From Arcuatula senhousia (lineage: Eukaryota > Mollusca > Bivalvia > Mytilida > Mytilidae): 64,000 nt of DNA. The notes under the pieces were generated by a model. It was not told the origin of the DNA and ran no database searches. It saw nothing but the letters and a program-made list of their open reading frames with translations. The first letter of the stretch is position 1, and each line of letters begins with the position of its first letter. This document shows positions 1 through 11,128 of the stretch, one piece after another. The position numbers and the translations under genes are program-made. The DNA is taken from positions 10,533,001-10,597,000 of the forward strand of contig OZ020309.1 in the NCBI GenBank assembly GCA_963971305.1, in the 5' to 3' direction.

Positions 1-24
1 TTTTATTCTATGCAGAACAATATA

Positions 25-300
25 TACAGATGTATATAGTTATTTATTTAGTTAGTGACTAAGTTAGCATTTTTTTACTTTACTCCCATGCAGCGCGATT
101 AAGGCTATAACCGGGAGATGACCATGAAAGGGGTGATACATTTAATATGAATCGGGATGGAACGTTTGAAAAATTGAAAAATGAGTGATGTGTAGGTACT
201 GACAATTTATCCTCGTGTATAGGGATCCTACGGCTCCTACTTTTACCCGATGTCAGGTTTCAGGGCGACTTTAGTATAGACTTTTACTGACAAGTCTAGC
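25..300 (+). repeat. Dispersed repeat, 'ACTCCCAAGCAG' family, copy 1
   Basis: This stretch holds a decayed copy of a repeat also found near 49100-49240 and 59343-59700. Shared landmarks are an AGTTAGTTATTTAGTTA-like start, CTTTACTCCCA(A/T)GCAG, a CCGGGAGATGA block and GGGATCCTACGG(C/G)TCCTAC. No coding potential is visible. It resembles the body of a SINE, but no tRNA-type head can be seen here. Confidence 0.5.
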
Positions 301-2260
301 GTTGCAGCTCGCCCAGAAACCGCACGGGAATCATGCTGTTTGCGGGGTATTTGCAAAAAAATATAAATTCGAGATAAAGCTTCCTTTGCCCTTCGGGCTC
401 GGGGAAATTATTTACCATCTCTTGACTGATATTTTTTGCACTTACGCCTTCAAAGCATATGATAAATATCTGTTCAAAATCTGACATTAATAATTACTCT
501 TTAAAGTACTAACAAATTTTGACTAATACTAAACAACGTTTTATTTTTTTCTTTTGAGATGTGCAATGCCTTTCCGATATTCGAATAAATAAGATAAAAG
601 GAAATACTGCACTTTCTTTCACTGTACATCAGAATTTAAAAAAAAAAATGAATCAAGGAATAAACATCAAAGGGGACAATTCATTGTGTAATCCTAACGT
701 TTTCTTTTGGCTTTTAGCTCGTTTAATCTAAAACTTGATATTCCAAAGATAGCCCGCGGAGCAATTTGAACGGTTAGTTTTTAAATTCTAACATTTTCTT
801 TACAGAAATAGTCATTTGTAAAGATTTCCAATAACACTTAATCTGCTTTTACGTTGTTATATGAGTTGGACATTACACCCTGCTTTGGTACATGTGTACT
901 TCATGTACCGGTTCATGTGTACTTCAAATGTACGTGTAGCAAACGTTACACTAAAATTGGTTACAAACTGATGAATGAGTAAGCGCGAGAAGAACCACTG
1001 AGTTTCCGAGGATGCAGGGTCTATATATAGGGTCTTCAATTAGCCTCGATGTTGATATGTTGTATTTTCAATTGTTGAAATATCATATAAATTTATGTGA
1101 TATTCCCCAAAGTATTTTAGACATTTTTGAAATGTACTTTTCAGTTTTATGTGTTGTTCTATACGGTTTTTTTTTTAAACATAAGGCTCATTTCCCAGGG
1201 CGCGCCATTGTTTTAGTACTTGAACTTATGTATCATACAGTTCCAAACATAGTCAAACGGAAGATAATCAGATCTTTCCAGTTTTTGTTACCGGGGCAAT
1301 TTTTGCTGGTGCCGATTCAACACCCCCTCCCCCCCCTAAAAAAAAAACCTAAAAGAAAAGTTTAACCCCAAAATAACTCATTATTTTTTTTCTGTACTTA
1401 TTTGTGGTCTATCTTCAAAATTTTATTTTGTAGGTAGAAGCTACAGTGCTTAGAATTAAGACAAAAGACAGGATCGGCTGAAAAATGTACAGAAAATTTG
1501 AAATTGAAAAAAAAATGCTCATGCTTGTGGGGAAATTTCCAAGCTCCATTTTTTTTTCGAAAATAAAAAGGCAGGGCGATGAAAATATCCGTAGCACCCC
1601 GCCATAAAAATCATATGGTCGCTCCCTAAAGTAGATATCTTGGAAAATTTTATTTTAGCCGAAGTGTTGGGTACCCCTGTAAATATAAACGCCAATGGTG
1701 TTTTATAATATGAAAACATAGTTACCATTTTCCGCTATATTGTTGGAATAACGCATCGACTTGCAGTAATATAATATATATAAATATAGTAAAAATGACA
1801 TTTCCACGTAGGACATGACTGACTTCCACCAAACAGTGCATCTCGTGTTCTTAAATTTTGTATTTCGGAAGAGCTTATAAAAAGTGACAAAACATTGTTC
1901 TAGTAAAGTTTGGCAGAGTTCGGAAACATAATGAAAAAAAGGGGCATATTTTGTTGTTCAATTGAAACCCGTTACTTTTGTAACGTACGGAATCGTGATT
2001 TTTGTGGATTTTTAACAGCAAGATCTCGAATGAAATCCGTGACCTCTGAAAGTGATTATTGTTCATATTATATATCAATTCAAAATTGGGTTGTTTTGAC
2101 ATATAGGTGTTATTTGGCCAGAAAGGGATCCTCATTTGTTAAATTGGAGATTAATTTTGAATCGTATGTATTATATTTACCTATAGATACGTTTGCAAGA
2201 CAATATAAGCAGCGACCAAAGGTACCATGATTCTTTTTTTCATTTCCATCTTCCCTTCAT
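300..2260. other. No supported gene
   Basis: AT-rich sequence with homopolymer runs and only short chance open frames. Around 980-1015 there is a short match (GAGTTTCCGAGGATG) to the ends of the foldback element at 60041-60196. No exon, RNA gene or complete repeat could be supported. Confidence 0.5.
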
Positions 2261-2261
2261 C

Positions 2262-2600
2262 ATTCAATCATAAGAGTGAATTAAAAAAGATATAAAACCT
2301 ATCACTTCAAACCAAGGCCTTCAAATAAACAAGCAGCTAAATGATATGTCAAACTGATTCATTAATTATAAGGATACTGATGTTTTTTTTCTCATGTGGT
2401 TAATGTTTAATTATTTAACGAAAGTATCTTGTTATTTACATTTTATTCTGTTTTAGGCAAGAAATACCAAATGAGTACATTCGAACGATATTTTTTATTT
2501 GTTAGTATTTATGACCATACAATAGTGAGGTTTAGTATGATATATTAAAGACATTGCCATTCTATTGGTTAGATACAATTTTTAAGAGGATCACATGATC
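2262..2600 (+). repeat. Dispersed repeat family D, copy 1
   Basis: About 340 bp recognisable again at 10310-10540, 22980-23290, 24480-25130 and 28485-28860. Landmarks in order are a GATATGTCAAACTGATTC block, AAGGATACTGATGTTTT, the best conserved core GTTTAATTATTTAA, then TATTTATGACCATACA. It has no coding content. The class is unknown. Confidence 0.6.
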
Positions 2601-2611
2601 TACATGCCAAT

Positions 2612-2756
2612 CAAATGCCAAAGAAGCAGAGAAAAGAAAACCAATGGGGCATCCGAATGCAAAATGTCCGAAAGGCAAAACCAGTAAAAAAAAAATGGAC
2701 GAAGGAATACAATACACATAAAGCAACTTAGAATAAAGCAATCAAACAAATACAGT
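2612..2756 (-). repeat. 3' tail of the Penelope-type retroelement, minus copy
   Basis: On the minus strand this reads as the 3'-tail family that follows the reverse transcriptase at 7.4-9.2 kb: a TTTGCCTTTCGGAC-like block, then a GCATCCGAATGC-like block, CCCATTGG and the ending GCTTCTTTGG. It is 5'-truncated, and its upstream side meets the TTAA-flanked element at 2761. Confidence 0.6.
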
Positions 2757-2760
2757 TTAA

Positions 2761-3320
2761 GGTTAGTGAGGACACCTGACCCCAAAAATAATGCTGAATT
2801 TAAAATGTCAATTTTTTGGATATATTAGTAGTAGGTATATACTTTATCTTGTGTAAAAATATTAGACCTCCTTTCCAGGCTTGTTTTCCCAAAATTTGGG
2901 CTCAAAGTGTTCCAAAAAATACTATAGATTATATAGGAAAGGCCAAATTATTAGCATAAAATCTTGTCGCAGAAAAAAATCCACGAATTTAAATTTTATT
3001 TTTATTTGATAAAAATCAATGAAATACAATATATTTTGAAATAAAACAATAAAAACTGGGGGTCACCAGCTTGTTTTTCTATCAACAATACAAATCTTTG
3101 TAATTTTTTGGTCATATTTCAAGTGCATTATCTCCCTTGTTTTATTTGAAAATTTTATTTATGAAGGAATGGTTGTTTTATTTATATTAAAATTAAGTTT
3201 TTTATTAAGTTTTATTAAATGAAACTATTTAACACTAGTTTCAAGGTATTTGTGACATTGGCACTTGATTTTTTGCATTTAAAGCTGGTTTTGGTCACAT
3301 GACAGGTGTCCTCACTAACC
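2761..3320. mobile_element. Non-autonomous DNA transposon with TTAA target duplication
   Basis: The 560-bp block starts GGTTAGTGAGGACACCTG and ends with its exact reverse complement (18 bp). It is flanked on both sides by TTAA (2757-2760 and 3321-3324). TTAA target duplications are known for piggyBac and Kolobok elements; the terminal bases do not decide between them. No transposase frame is present. Inner sequence (GGGGGTCACC, TTATCTCCCTT) is shared with the element at 32046-32589. Confidence 0.75.
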
Positions 3321-3324
3321 TTAA

Positions 3325-3534
3325 CCTCGCTTGAAAATTAGGGGAAAAGTAATTAGATAGTTTGTCCTTCAGTCCGTTACGCCAGATGGTACCCATCTAG
3401 CTCCACAAATATCACAACTTAATGGTTGTTCCAGAGCTTGTAAGACATACCATTATTTGGTGTCAGATAAATAAATAGATCAAGCAGTCGCACAAGACGG
3501 CTATTCCCCTCGCCCGTTTCATTAAAAATTAAGT
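3325..3534. other. Unassigned spacer
   Basis: Sequence between the TTAA element and the start of the ~160-bp tandem family. I see no feature in it. Confidence 0.4.
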
Positions 3535-4180
3535 CAAGGTCACTTAATTTTGGTATGGATACTGACCCACTATGATCAGTTGCTAAGATATGAATCTTAT
3601 CCAGAACTTAAACCTGAGTCATTCATGCTGATAATAAAGGTAATAACAAAACTACCGGACTTGAATGATCAATCTCATAGTCCAGAGAAAATGACAAAAA
3701 CGAATCAGTCATACCGGAGAATTCGCGATGGTTCTGACTTGGTACAGGCATTTCAAACGAAATTGTGGGTTAAACCAGGTTTTATGGCGCCAAACCTCCC
3801 TCTTCCATTGCGATCTTAGGATCCAGTGTGAGACACAATGAGGATATGGATGGTGACCAAAGTTTGGTGCGGATGCTGGTTACTATCCAAGATGTCACCA
3901 CTGACCCAGTATACATGTAATCTCTCTGTCACTTGTTTTTGCTTAGATATGGAACTTTACCAACTGGAGTCATTTATGTGGAAAATGTAAGTCATCGTGA
4001 CCTTATTTTGGTATGGATGTGGGTAAATATCCAAGATGTACCCACTGACAAACCTTCATCTCTATATCACTTGAAGTTGCTTAGATTTGGCCTTTAACCA
4101 AACCTATAACCTGTGTCATTCATGCGGACAATGAAGGTCAATGTGACCAAATGTTGATACAGATGCTACTTACTGGCCCG
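3535..4180 (+). repeat. Tandem repeat, ~160-bp unit, main block
   Basis: Imperfect units repeat the order AGGTCAA(G)GTGACC, TTTTGGTATGGATGCTG, CCAAGATGTACCCACTGACC, ATCTCTNTATCACTTGAAGTTGCT, ACCTTAACC and CCTGAGTCATTCATG. Roughly four degenerate units lie here, and the unit reappears at 4625-4727 and 6788-7025. The first unit is interrupted by the repeat at 3640-3830. The array seems to have been split later by the block at 4728-6787. Confidence 0.6.
3640..3830 (+). repeat. Dispersed repeat family T, copy 1
   Basis: Landmarks: ACTACCGGACTTGAA, CTGACTTGGTACAGGCATT, GGGTTAAACCAGGTTTTA and CCAAACCTCCCTCTTCCATTG. The same series occurs on the plus strand at 45183-45390 and, shortened, on the minus strand at 9355-9430 and 53195-53300. 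Probably the 3' part of a retroelement; no enzyme domain is attached to any of the four copies. Confidence 0.55.
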
Positions 4181-4624
4181 AGACTATAATTATTTTGAAC
4201 AAAATCTTAACTCATTTCTATTATAACATTTTTTGGAATAAAAAAAAATACACCATTTGATTTTACTGAAATTTTCTGTGTCCAAAGATTAACATTTCAT
4301 TGAAAAAATATCAGAAAATTAAACAATCTTACCGATTTCGAACAATTTTACAGTCCCACATATTCATCCCCTGCAATAAACAAGCCAGAAACGTTCCGAG
4401 AACTCAAAAATTTACCTTTTTGCACTGAGCCAATTTACTTCAAAATCAATAAAGTTATCAAAATCAAAAATGGAATAAATTTCTGCAATGTATATTCTTT
4501 CATTTCTACCATCAAACATATTAAAACCATTAAAATTAACATCCATACAAATTTAGACAGAAATACTATGTTTTATTAGGAACTATATTAAACAACAACG
4601 AAAATTGAAGGGAGATAATTGTGG
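4181..4624. other. Unassigned AT-rich sequence
   Basis: Lies within the split tandem family. There is no open frame of note and no terminal repeat. It may be an insertion into the array, but boundaries are not visible. Confidence 0.35.
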
Positions 4625-4727
4625 TCTCGTACCTACTTTCCAAGATGTAACGACTGACCAATATCATCTCTCTATCACTTGAAGTTGTTATGGACCTTAA
4701 CCAAAACTTTAACCTGAGGCATTCCGA

Positions 4728-6787
4728 CGCAAGACACAGTTTCGTACAAAATACTAGTGAGTTTTACCAAATACATTAAGCACAGCTAAGGGAATCCCTG
4801 CCTATTCATACAGCTGAAGTGAAAATCATCAAATATTTTAAACTTTTATGATTGTTTAGATATATTTTTGTATTAAAAATGCCACAACAGGTTTATTTTC
4901 TTTTTTAATTTTTTTATAAGCACTTCAGTGTGAAGGGAGACAACTATAAATCCCGCCATATTTGCAGATGTCAAAATGACACTTTTCAGGTAAACAAAAA
5001 TATTTTTCTTTAGAGCTGGATCGCGTACCCTTTTTGTTCCCATTTTTTGCCCTTAGTGACATGCTCTTTCAAGCGATCTATTATTTAGACTTGAAATTTG
5101 GTCTCAAGTCAGTGGAATTTAGCCTCAGAAATGGGATGAAACCCATAAATTTTACACAAAACACCCCCTTTTTAATTCATTTTGGACAGTTTTGATGAAA
5201 TATTCAAATATGAATAAGTCTACTATGCAGGTTCCATTAAAAAGTGGTGAATTTCAGCATTTTATTGATATATAGATGTCCATTTTACAGGAAAATATCT
5301 TATTTCCATTCAAGCATGAAGGTGATGTTGCTTTCATCTGATGACGTCACCTTGCAAAACTATACCTTGCACCCTTTAAAGGCATATACTTCCTTTATGA
5401 ATCATTTTTTAGGGTCTACTAGGTTTTTTTGGTCTTGGATAAAATTGTCAATTTGTTAACGTACACAAGAGCAATGCATTGGTACATTTTTGGCTCAGTA
5501 ACATTCATAATTCTCATGAAAACTCCATAGTAACCAGTAAAACACTCAAAGTCATTATGCAATATGTGACGTCATTTCATACTTTTGCGACGTTTCATGT
5601 CTTTCGCATTCACAGAGGGAACAATATGTGAGTTAGAAACCATTTATAGTACATAAAATTAAAAATTATCATTAACCATCTACCACATGTATACAGTAAT
5701 TGCTTTTTTTACATTTAGCTAGTAATGTATGTTAAATGGGTATTGCACAAACCATCTGTAATACCCAAATTCTTAAATAAACTTAAAATGACCCTATTTT
5801 ATGGCAAAACTAAGTGAAAAAAAAATTCCCTTTGAATGTTTTTTTTAGACTAACTATGTTTAATTGCCACCACAATTTATTTTTATTAAGATAATTATGT
5901 TAGATTGTTTAAAAAGTATAGTATTGATATAAGCTTCACATTTCAGCTTAAAACAGTTCATAAATGCAAAAAAATCCAAAAATCTTCATCGCAAGGTCTT
6001 GTATGAGAATCTGTATGTTTTCGCTATTTTTTATCGCAACGACAAAAATAAGGTACCATTGTGTTTGCAATAAGATACCGAAACAGAAAAATTTGCTTTC
6101 ATCAGAGAATTCATGCATCATAATGCTTTAAACGATGCAAGACACAGTTTCGTACAAAATACTAGTGAGTTTTACCAAATACATTTAAAAACACAGGTAT
6201 GGGAATCCCTGCCTATTCATACAGCTGAAGTGAAAATCATCAAATATTTTAAACTTTTATGATTGTTTACATATATTTTTGTATTAAATATGCCACAACA
6301 GGTTTATTTTCTTTTTAATTTTTTTTATAAGCACTTCAGTGTGAAGGGAGACAACTATAAATCCCGCCATATTTGCAGATGTCAAAATGACACTTTTCAG
6401 GTAAACAAAAACATTTTTCTTTAGAGCTGGAAAGCGTACCCTTTTTGTTCCTATTTTTGCCCTTAGTGAAATGCTCTTTCAAGCGATCTATTATTAAGAC
6501 TTGAAATTTGGGCACAAGTCAGTGGAATTTAGCCTCAGAAATGGGATGACACCCATAAATTTTACACAAAACACCCCCTTTTTTATTCATTTTGGACAGT
6601 TTTGATGAAATATTCAAATATGAATAAGTCTACTATGCAGGTTCCATTAAAAAGTGGTGACTTTCAGCTTTTTATTGATATATAGATGTCTATATTACAG
6701 GAAAATATCTTATTTCCATTCAAGCATGAAGGTGATGTTGCTTTCATCTGATGACGTCACTTTGCAAAACTATACCTTGCACCCTTT
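4728..6787. mobile_element. 2.06-kb block with ~650-bp terminal direct repeats
   Basis: Two near-identical direct repeats (4728-5377 and 6136-6787) enclose ~760 bp. The block sits in the ~160-bp tandem family: the array reads ...CCTGAGGCATTC before it and ATGCAGAAAATG after it. Each repeat begins (T/C)GCAAG and has CTTGCA six bases before its end, an inverted pair like LTR termini. However, I find no primer-binding site, purine tract or clear target duplication. It could be a non-autonomous LTR element or a partial tandem duplication of a 1.4-kb unit. There are no coding domains in the middle. Confidence 0.5.
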
Positions 6788-7025
6788 TTAATGCAGAAAA
6801 TGTAGGTCAAGGTAACGTTATTTTGGCACGAGTCTGGTTACTTTCCAAGATGAACCAACTGACACAAAATCTTATCTCTATCACTTGAAGTTGCCGAGAT
6901 ATCATTATGGATCTTAACCAAAACTTTAACCGGAGTCATTCATAAGGAAATATAGGTCAAGATGACCAGTGTTTGGAACGGATGCTGACTACCATCAAAG
7001 ATGTACCCACTGACCAAAGTTTTGC
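6788..7025 (+). repeat. Tandem repeat, ~160-bp unit, right block
   Basis: Continuation of the array at 3535-4180 after the inserted block: AATGTAGGTCAAGGTAACG, CCAAGATGAACCAACTGAC, ATCTCTATCACTTGAAGTTG, ACCTTAACC-type and CATTCATAAGG landmarks recur. About 1.5 units. Confidence 0.5.
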
Positions 7026-7394
7026 CTTAATTAGGTACTCATTTCTTTTTCCACAAATCCTTTACCAATCGGAGGATTTTCGTGAATCCTTTATACTTTA
7101 TATTTTAGGAGCAGAAATGCTTATTGTGACCTTTAGATTTCAGCAGGTTTCCAGGTTTTCATTTGATCCCATGTTTGTTTACAATCTTAGAGTCTTTTTA
7201 AGACGCTACCATATTTAAGAGATATCAATATGATAGGGAAAGGTCGGTTAAGAAAACCAAAAGCATAAATATATTTGATTAAAAATTTACTTTCCAAACA
7301 AAATACATTTTTTTCGTGCATGGTGTCTTGCAATGTGTTGCTTACTTTGTTTATAAAACAGTTAACTTATTTTTCTGATTTTCTAGATTAAGTG
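7026..7394. other. No supported gene
   Basis: AT-rich sequence between the tandem family and the first recognisable residues of the reverse transcriptase. The 5' boundary of the retroelement is not identifiable. Confidence 0.35.
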
Positions 7395-8935
7395 GATGAC
7401 CTTTTGTGGAAGAGTTGTCTTGAAAATGGGCCAAAAAAGAACAGGAGAAAGAATGTTTTGTCAGAATGGGTAAAAGCTGTGAGGTCATTGGTTTTGAAAG
7501 AATCAATTCTTTGAAATGCTCAATGAGCACTAAGGCAACATCCATTTTCAGCAACGCTGAAGTTGCCAAAACATTGTCCACCTTACATGACAAATATGTT
7601 GTACCTGCAGTTAAAGCACCAAATAACATCATTTTTGTGTGCAAGAGACACTATATTGACTGTTTGACAGCTGAATTGGGGGTTGGTTGTACCAGCAACA
7701 GCACCACATACAAGGCTACAGCACTGTCTAAGGAAGAAATCATTGACAATCACAAATCTGTCATTTCCTCCTTCGGCCTTTCTGTTGGTGGCAGTAATGA
7801 TGACATTCCATCCCTGTATTGGATTCCCAAATTACATAAAAATCCATAAAACAGCGCTTTATTGCAGGGTCATCCAAATACAACTAAACCTCTTTCAGTT
7901 TTGTTGACTTCAATACTTACGGCAGTAAAATCCGGCCTCCAGAAATATTACGATTGTTGTTATTCTAGAAATGGTGTCAATCAAATGTGGATCCTGAAGA
8001 ATTCGAAAGAACTCATGGAGATTCTTAATTCTAAATCAGCTTCATCTTGTAACAGCATCAAAACATTCGATTTCTCCACACTTTACACTTCTATTCCACA
8101 TGAACAACTGAAATCGCGATTGGCACAGCTGATTAAACGCAGCTTTTTCAAAAAGAATGGAAAACGCAGGTACAAATTTCTTGTAGTCGATTATACCAAG
8201 AACTACTTTGTCATTAATCAGTCTAAGAAAAAGAACAAATTTACAGAAGACCAAATAATCGACATGCTCAACTTTCTTATTGACAACATATTTGTTCAGT
8301 TTGGTGGACGTGTTTTTCAGCAAACAATAGGGATTCCTATGGGCACTAATTGTGCACCTTTGCTTGCTGATTTGTTTCTTCATTCATATGAAGCAGACTT
8401 CTTGCAATCTCTTCTAGACAAAAAAGACCGTTGACTAGCTCTCTCTTTCAACCTCACGTTCCGTTATATTGATGACGTCCTTTCACTAAACAATTCTCGA
8501 TTTGGTGACGTTCTCCATCTCATATATCCACAGGAGCTTGAGATAAAGGACACAATGGATTCTAGGAAGTCTGCTTCATATTTAGATCTACATCTCGAAA
8601 TTGACTCTCAAGGAAGACTTTCAAATAGGCTCTATGACAAACGTGATGACTTCAACTTTCCTATCGTGAATTTCCCCTTCTTGTGTAGCAACATTCCGTC
8701 CGCTCCAGCTTATGGAGTTTACGTATCTCAATTGATACGTTACTCCAGAGCGTGCGGGACTTACATCGATTTCCTTAGCAGAGCGACACCTCTGACACAA
8801 AAATTGCTCACACAGGGTTATGTTGCTCCTCGATTGCTGTCTTCACTCAAGAAATTTTACGGAAGACATCATGCACTTGTAGACAAATATGGGATTTCGA
8901 TCTCTCAGATGAGTGCAGATGTTGGTTTGTCATAG
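7395..8935 (+). pseudogene. Penelope-type reverse transcriptase, broken
   Basis: One reading frame carries a retroelement reverse transcriptase in order: KYVVPAVKAPNN near 7600; YWIPKLHKNP near 7820; the first catalytic Asp in KTFDFSTLYTSIPH (about 8060-8100); GIPMGTNCAPLLADLFL near 8330; and the catalytic box FRYIDDVLSL near 8460. The PKLHK, LYTxIP and GxxMG arrangement points to Penelope-like elements. No GIY-YIG endonuclease is visible. The copy is dead in at least three places: the start is ragged, an indel after PKLHKNP gives TAA at 7847-7849 and is compensated within ~50 bp, and an in-frame TGA at 8432-8434 lies just before the YIDD box, with the frame continuing unchanged to the TAG at 8933. 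Few lesions suggest a fairly young copy. Family assignment is inferred from motifs only. Confidence 0.75.
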
Positions 8936-9222
8936 GGTGTTGATTTGTCTTCCTTTACCGGATTTGACACGCTGAATGGACTATTGGAAACGCGACGGGT
9001 GTGCTATATCAAGCAGGAACTGCTTACTCTTCCGGAGCACCTGAGTTCACTCTTGTTTCGACTGGAGTTCGCGTTGTTGATTGATATTCAGTTGTTTTGT
9101 GTTTCCATGTTTTACATGTTGTCTGTGTTTGTCCTGTTTTTGTTGGTGTTTACTGGTTTTGTCTCTGCTCTTTCGGACTTTTGACATTCGGATACCCCAT
9201 TGGTACCTCTGCTTCTTGTCTA
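8936..9222 (+). repeat. 3' tail of the Penelope-type element (reference copy)
   Basis: Directly downstream of the reverse transcriptase stop. Landmarks: GCAAGCAGGAACTGCTTACT, TTCGCGTTGTTGATT, TTTACTGGTTTTGTC, the CTTTCGGACTTTTGACATTC block, CCCCATTGGTACCTCTGC and the end TTCTT. Other copies in the window lose similarity at the same 3' point, so this is the true 3' end. It has no poly(A). The open frame across it is a by-product of T-rich sequence. Confidence 0.7.
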
Positions 9223-9798
9223 CTACTGATGGAATCTGTTTGTTAAGGAGTCGAACATTTCTTGGGTTACTTAATCTTTAATACGACTATATAATATCTA
9301 ACTTCTTAAAGACGTCAATACCTGGGAATCGGTGGTTCTTTTGAAATATCTGTACTAAGTCAAGACCATTGCGGTCTTCAATTCCTCTGGTATCTTTTTG
9401 CCTTGTTTTGTCTTATTCCTTGATATATGAGATTGGGACTGTCACCTTTCTTCTTTAAGTAGACAGACAAATACCAAAAACGCATTGAAATCTTCAAGTA
9501 AAACCCTAAATTGCCATTTTGACTTTTAGATAGCCACTTCGTTTTTTTTGTAAGATTAGCTTACAAAAGAAGTGTATCAATGCGACCCTTTTACAGATAT
9601 TTCCATCTTACTTTCAGCCTAGCACTGATTATTTTCCAATTTAAATGCTGGGGTCTGAACTCCTTGAAATATGCTATGAACGAAAAACAAAATGTATTAA
9701 AGACAATTTATTCAATAGTATTCCTTATTGTGTAATTAAAAATGCAAAAAAATAACTAAACATGTTTAAAACAAAGAGATTTACTAAACAAAACAAAT
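9223..9798. other. Spacer with a family T fragment
   Basis: No gene. Positions 9300-9350 resemble the segment ACAAGACGTCAACAACTTGG seen near 24090 and 28150. Positions 9355-9430 are a minus-strand piece of family T (CAAGACCATTGCGGTCTTC). The rest is unassigned. Confidence 0.45.
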
Positions 9799-10265
9799 CT
9801 AAACGCGGTAAGTATCTGGTACCAAATATTTAAATAGCATAAACAAATAAGTTTTCTCAATTATAAAGATTGGTGTGTCCTTTTCTTTTTTGTGACGGGT
9901 AAGGTTGCTCTCAAACTTAAATTCATTTCCACAGAAGCAGGTAAATGTCTTTGCAATTTGTGCTGCAGATATGTGGCATTTCAGGTTAAACTTTTTGGTA
10001 AAGGACTTTCTGCAAATATCACAAGCGAAACTTTGAATATAAAATTTAAAGAGATAAAGAGAATAACGTGAGGAAAAGGTTTGACTGTATCCAGTACAGC
10101 TGTTTTGCGTTCAACCTGCCACTGTTTAAATGGTCTTCGTAGAGAGTGTTCTTTGTAAACTTTTTTCTGGCAACCTTCAAACGGACATATTTTCAGTTTG
10201 CTTAGATTTTTGTTGAATTTTTGACCCTCTGTAATGATATGACTATTTATAACAGATCTCGACAT
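9799..10265 (-). pseudogene. C2H2 zinc-finger protein remnant, frameshifted
   Basis: The upstream frame (from 10265) encodes CPFEGCQKKVYKEHSLRR, a C-x4-C zinc-finger start whose His pair has decayed. A different frame (about 10107 down to the TAG at 9799) encodes FACDICRKSFTKKFNLKCH (C-x2-C-x12-H) and then CFCGNEFKFESNLTRHKK. Both share the hydrophobic core spacing of classical fingers, but each lacks one His. Changing frame near 10105-10110 would join them. A small intron there is an alternative, but its splice signals are weak. It is likely a fragment of a DNA-binding protein. Function is unknown. Confidence 0.4.
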
Positions 10266-10309
10266 GTATTTTTTGCCACATACATGTACTTAAAAGTCAT
10301 TTTCGTGAA

Positions 10310-10540
10310 GGGACAAAACCTATCACTAATCCGGCTTCTCTAGAAACTAACAACTAAATGATGTGTCAAACTGACGTGAATAATAAGGAAACTATTGTTT
10401 TCATGTGGGCAATGTTTAATTATTTAAGGCATGAAATCAATTTCTTTTTTTACATTTTATCCTTTAAATATAAGAAATACATGTGTACCAGAGGTCCTTG
10501 CTAATTGTATATAAAATTTTGACGAATGCAAGTCTTGGTG
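10310..10540 (+). repeat. Dispersed repeat family D, copy 2
   Basis: Matches the copy at 2262-2600 from AACTAAATGATGTGTCAAAC through GTTTAATTATTTAAGG, and the copy at 28485-28860 in CCTTGCTAATTGTATATAAA. No coding content. Confidence 0.55.
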
Positions 10541-10955
10541 TAGTCTGCTTCCAATGATGAATTGAATTTAGTTGTTTTTCCAAGGTTGGACACATATTCT
10601 ATTTTTTTTTCGAAATATGAAAAGTTTCTCCAAATCTGTGGGGTTTTTTTGCTAATTTTTTTACTTTTCTTGATTTTATCAATAAATACACATTTAAAAT
10701 CCAAACCTGTGGTTAATATGTGCTAGACTCTACAATTAAACACTTTTTTATCGAAATTATGGCATTCTTGTACAAAACTAAAAAAAATATTTCCATAAAT
10801 TGGCGATTCCTTGTCAACTTTCACCCCCCACCCCCAAAAAAAAAAGAAAATCGTCAAACAAAAAGTTATTGACCAATCTTTTGCGGAAATAACCACGGTG
10901 AGCAACATTTAATTCTTTTTTAGGTTGGGCCAATTATACCCATTCGTGGCCCTAC
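10541..10955. other. No supported gene
   Basis: AT-rich sequence with A and C runs (10826-10852). This is the left flank of the BEL/Pao insertion. Nothing recognisable. Confidence 0.4.
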
Positions 10956-10961
10956 CCCTTT

Positions 10962-11128
10962 TTGTTGAATGGGCGGAATGGACTAGAGAAATAAAGGAAG
11001 ACGTCTATGTTGTTCAACCATTATATTCATGTATATTACGTCTAGATACGGCGACGTCATTAACGTCGTCGGTAGTTACAATTAATGTGCAAAATGACAT
11101 GAGTGTACTTCGCGTTGATTTCACGACA
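10962..11128 (-). repeat. 3' LTR of the BEL/Pao element
   Basis: On the minus strand it starts TGTCGTGAAATC and ends CATTCAACA(A). It is the same as the copies at 17477-17643 and (inverted) 12658-12824 over the bases compared. Upstream on the minus strand lies TTTGCGGCCCCCAGAA, the 3' end of the internal region. No conventional polypurine tract is obvious on the sense strand. The LTR is unusually short and is open in one antisense frame. Confidence 0.88.

Noticed and set aside
916..919. YVDN in place of YVDD in the BEL/Pao reverse transcriptase (residues 916-919 of the protein) as an inactivating change
   Set aside because: From family knowledge this variant is widespread in BEL elements of marine invertebrates, so it need not be a defect.
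1012..1365. 117-codon frame ending in LKKKPKRKV, which looks like a nuclear localisation signal
   Set aside because: The basic tail comes from an A-rich run. The rest is low-complexity AT-rich translation with no domain or splice support.
8945..9184. 79-codon hydrophobic frame after the reverse transcriptase, also open at 45563-45868
   Set aside because: It lies in the 3' tail repeat, is disrupted in the other copies and owes its length to T-rich sequence.
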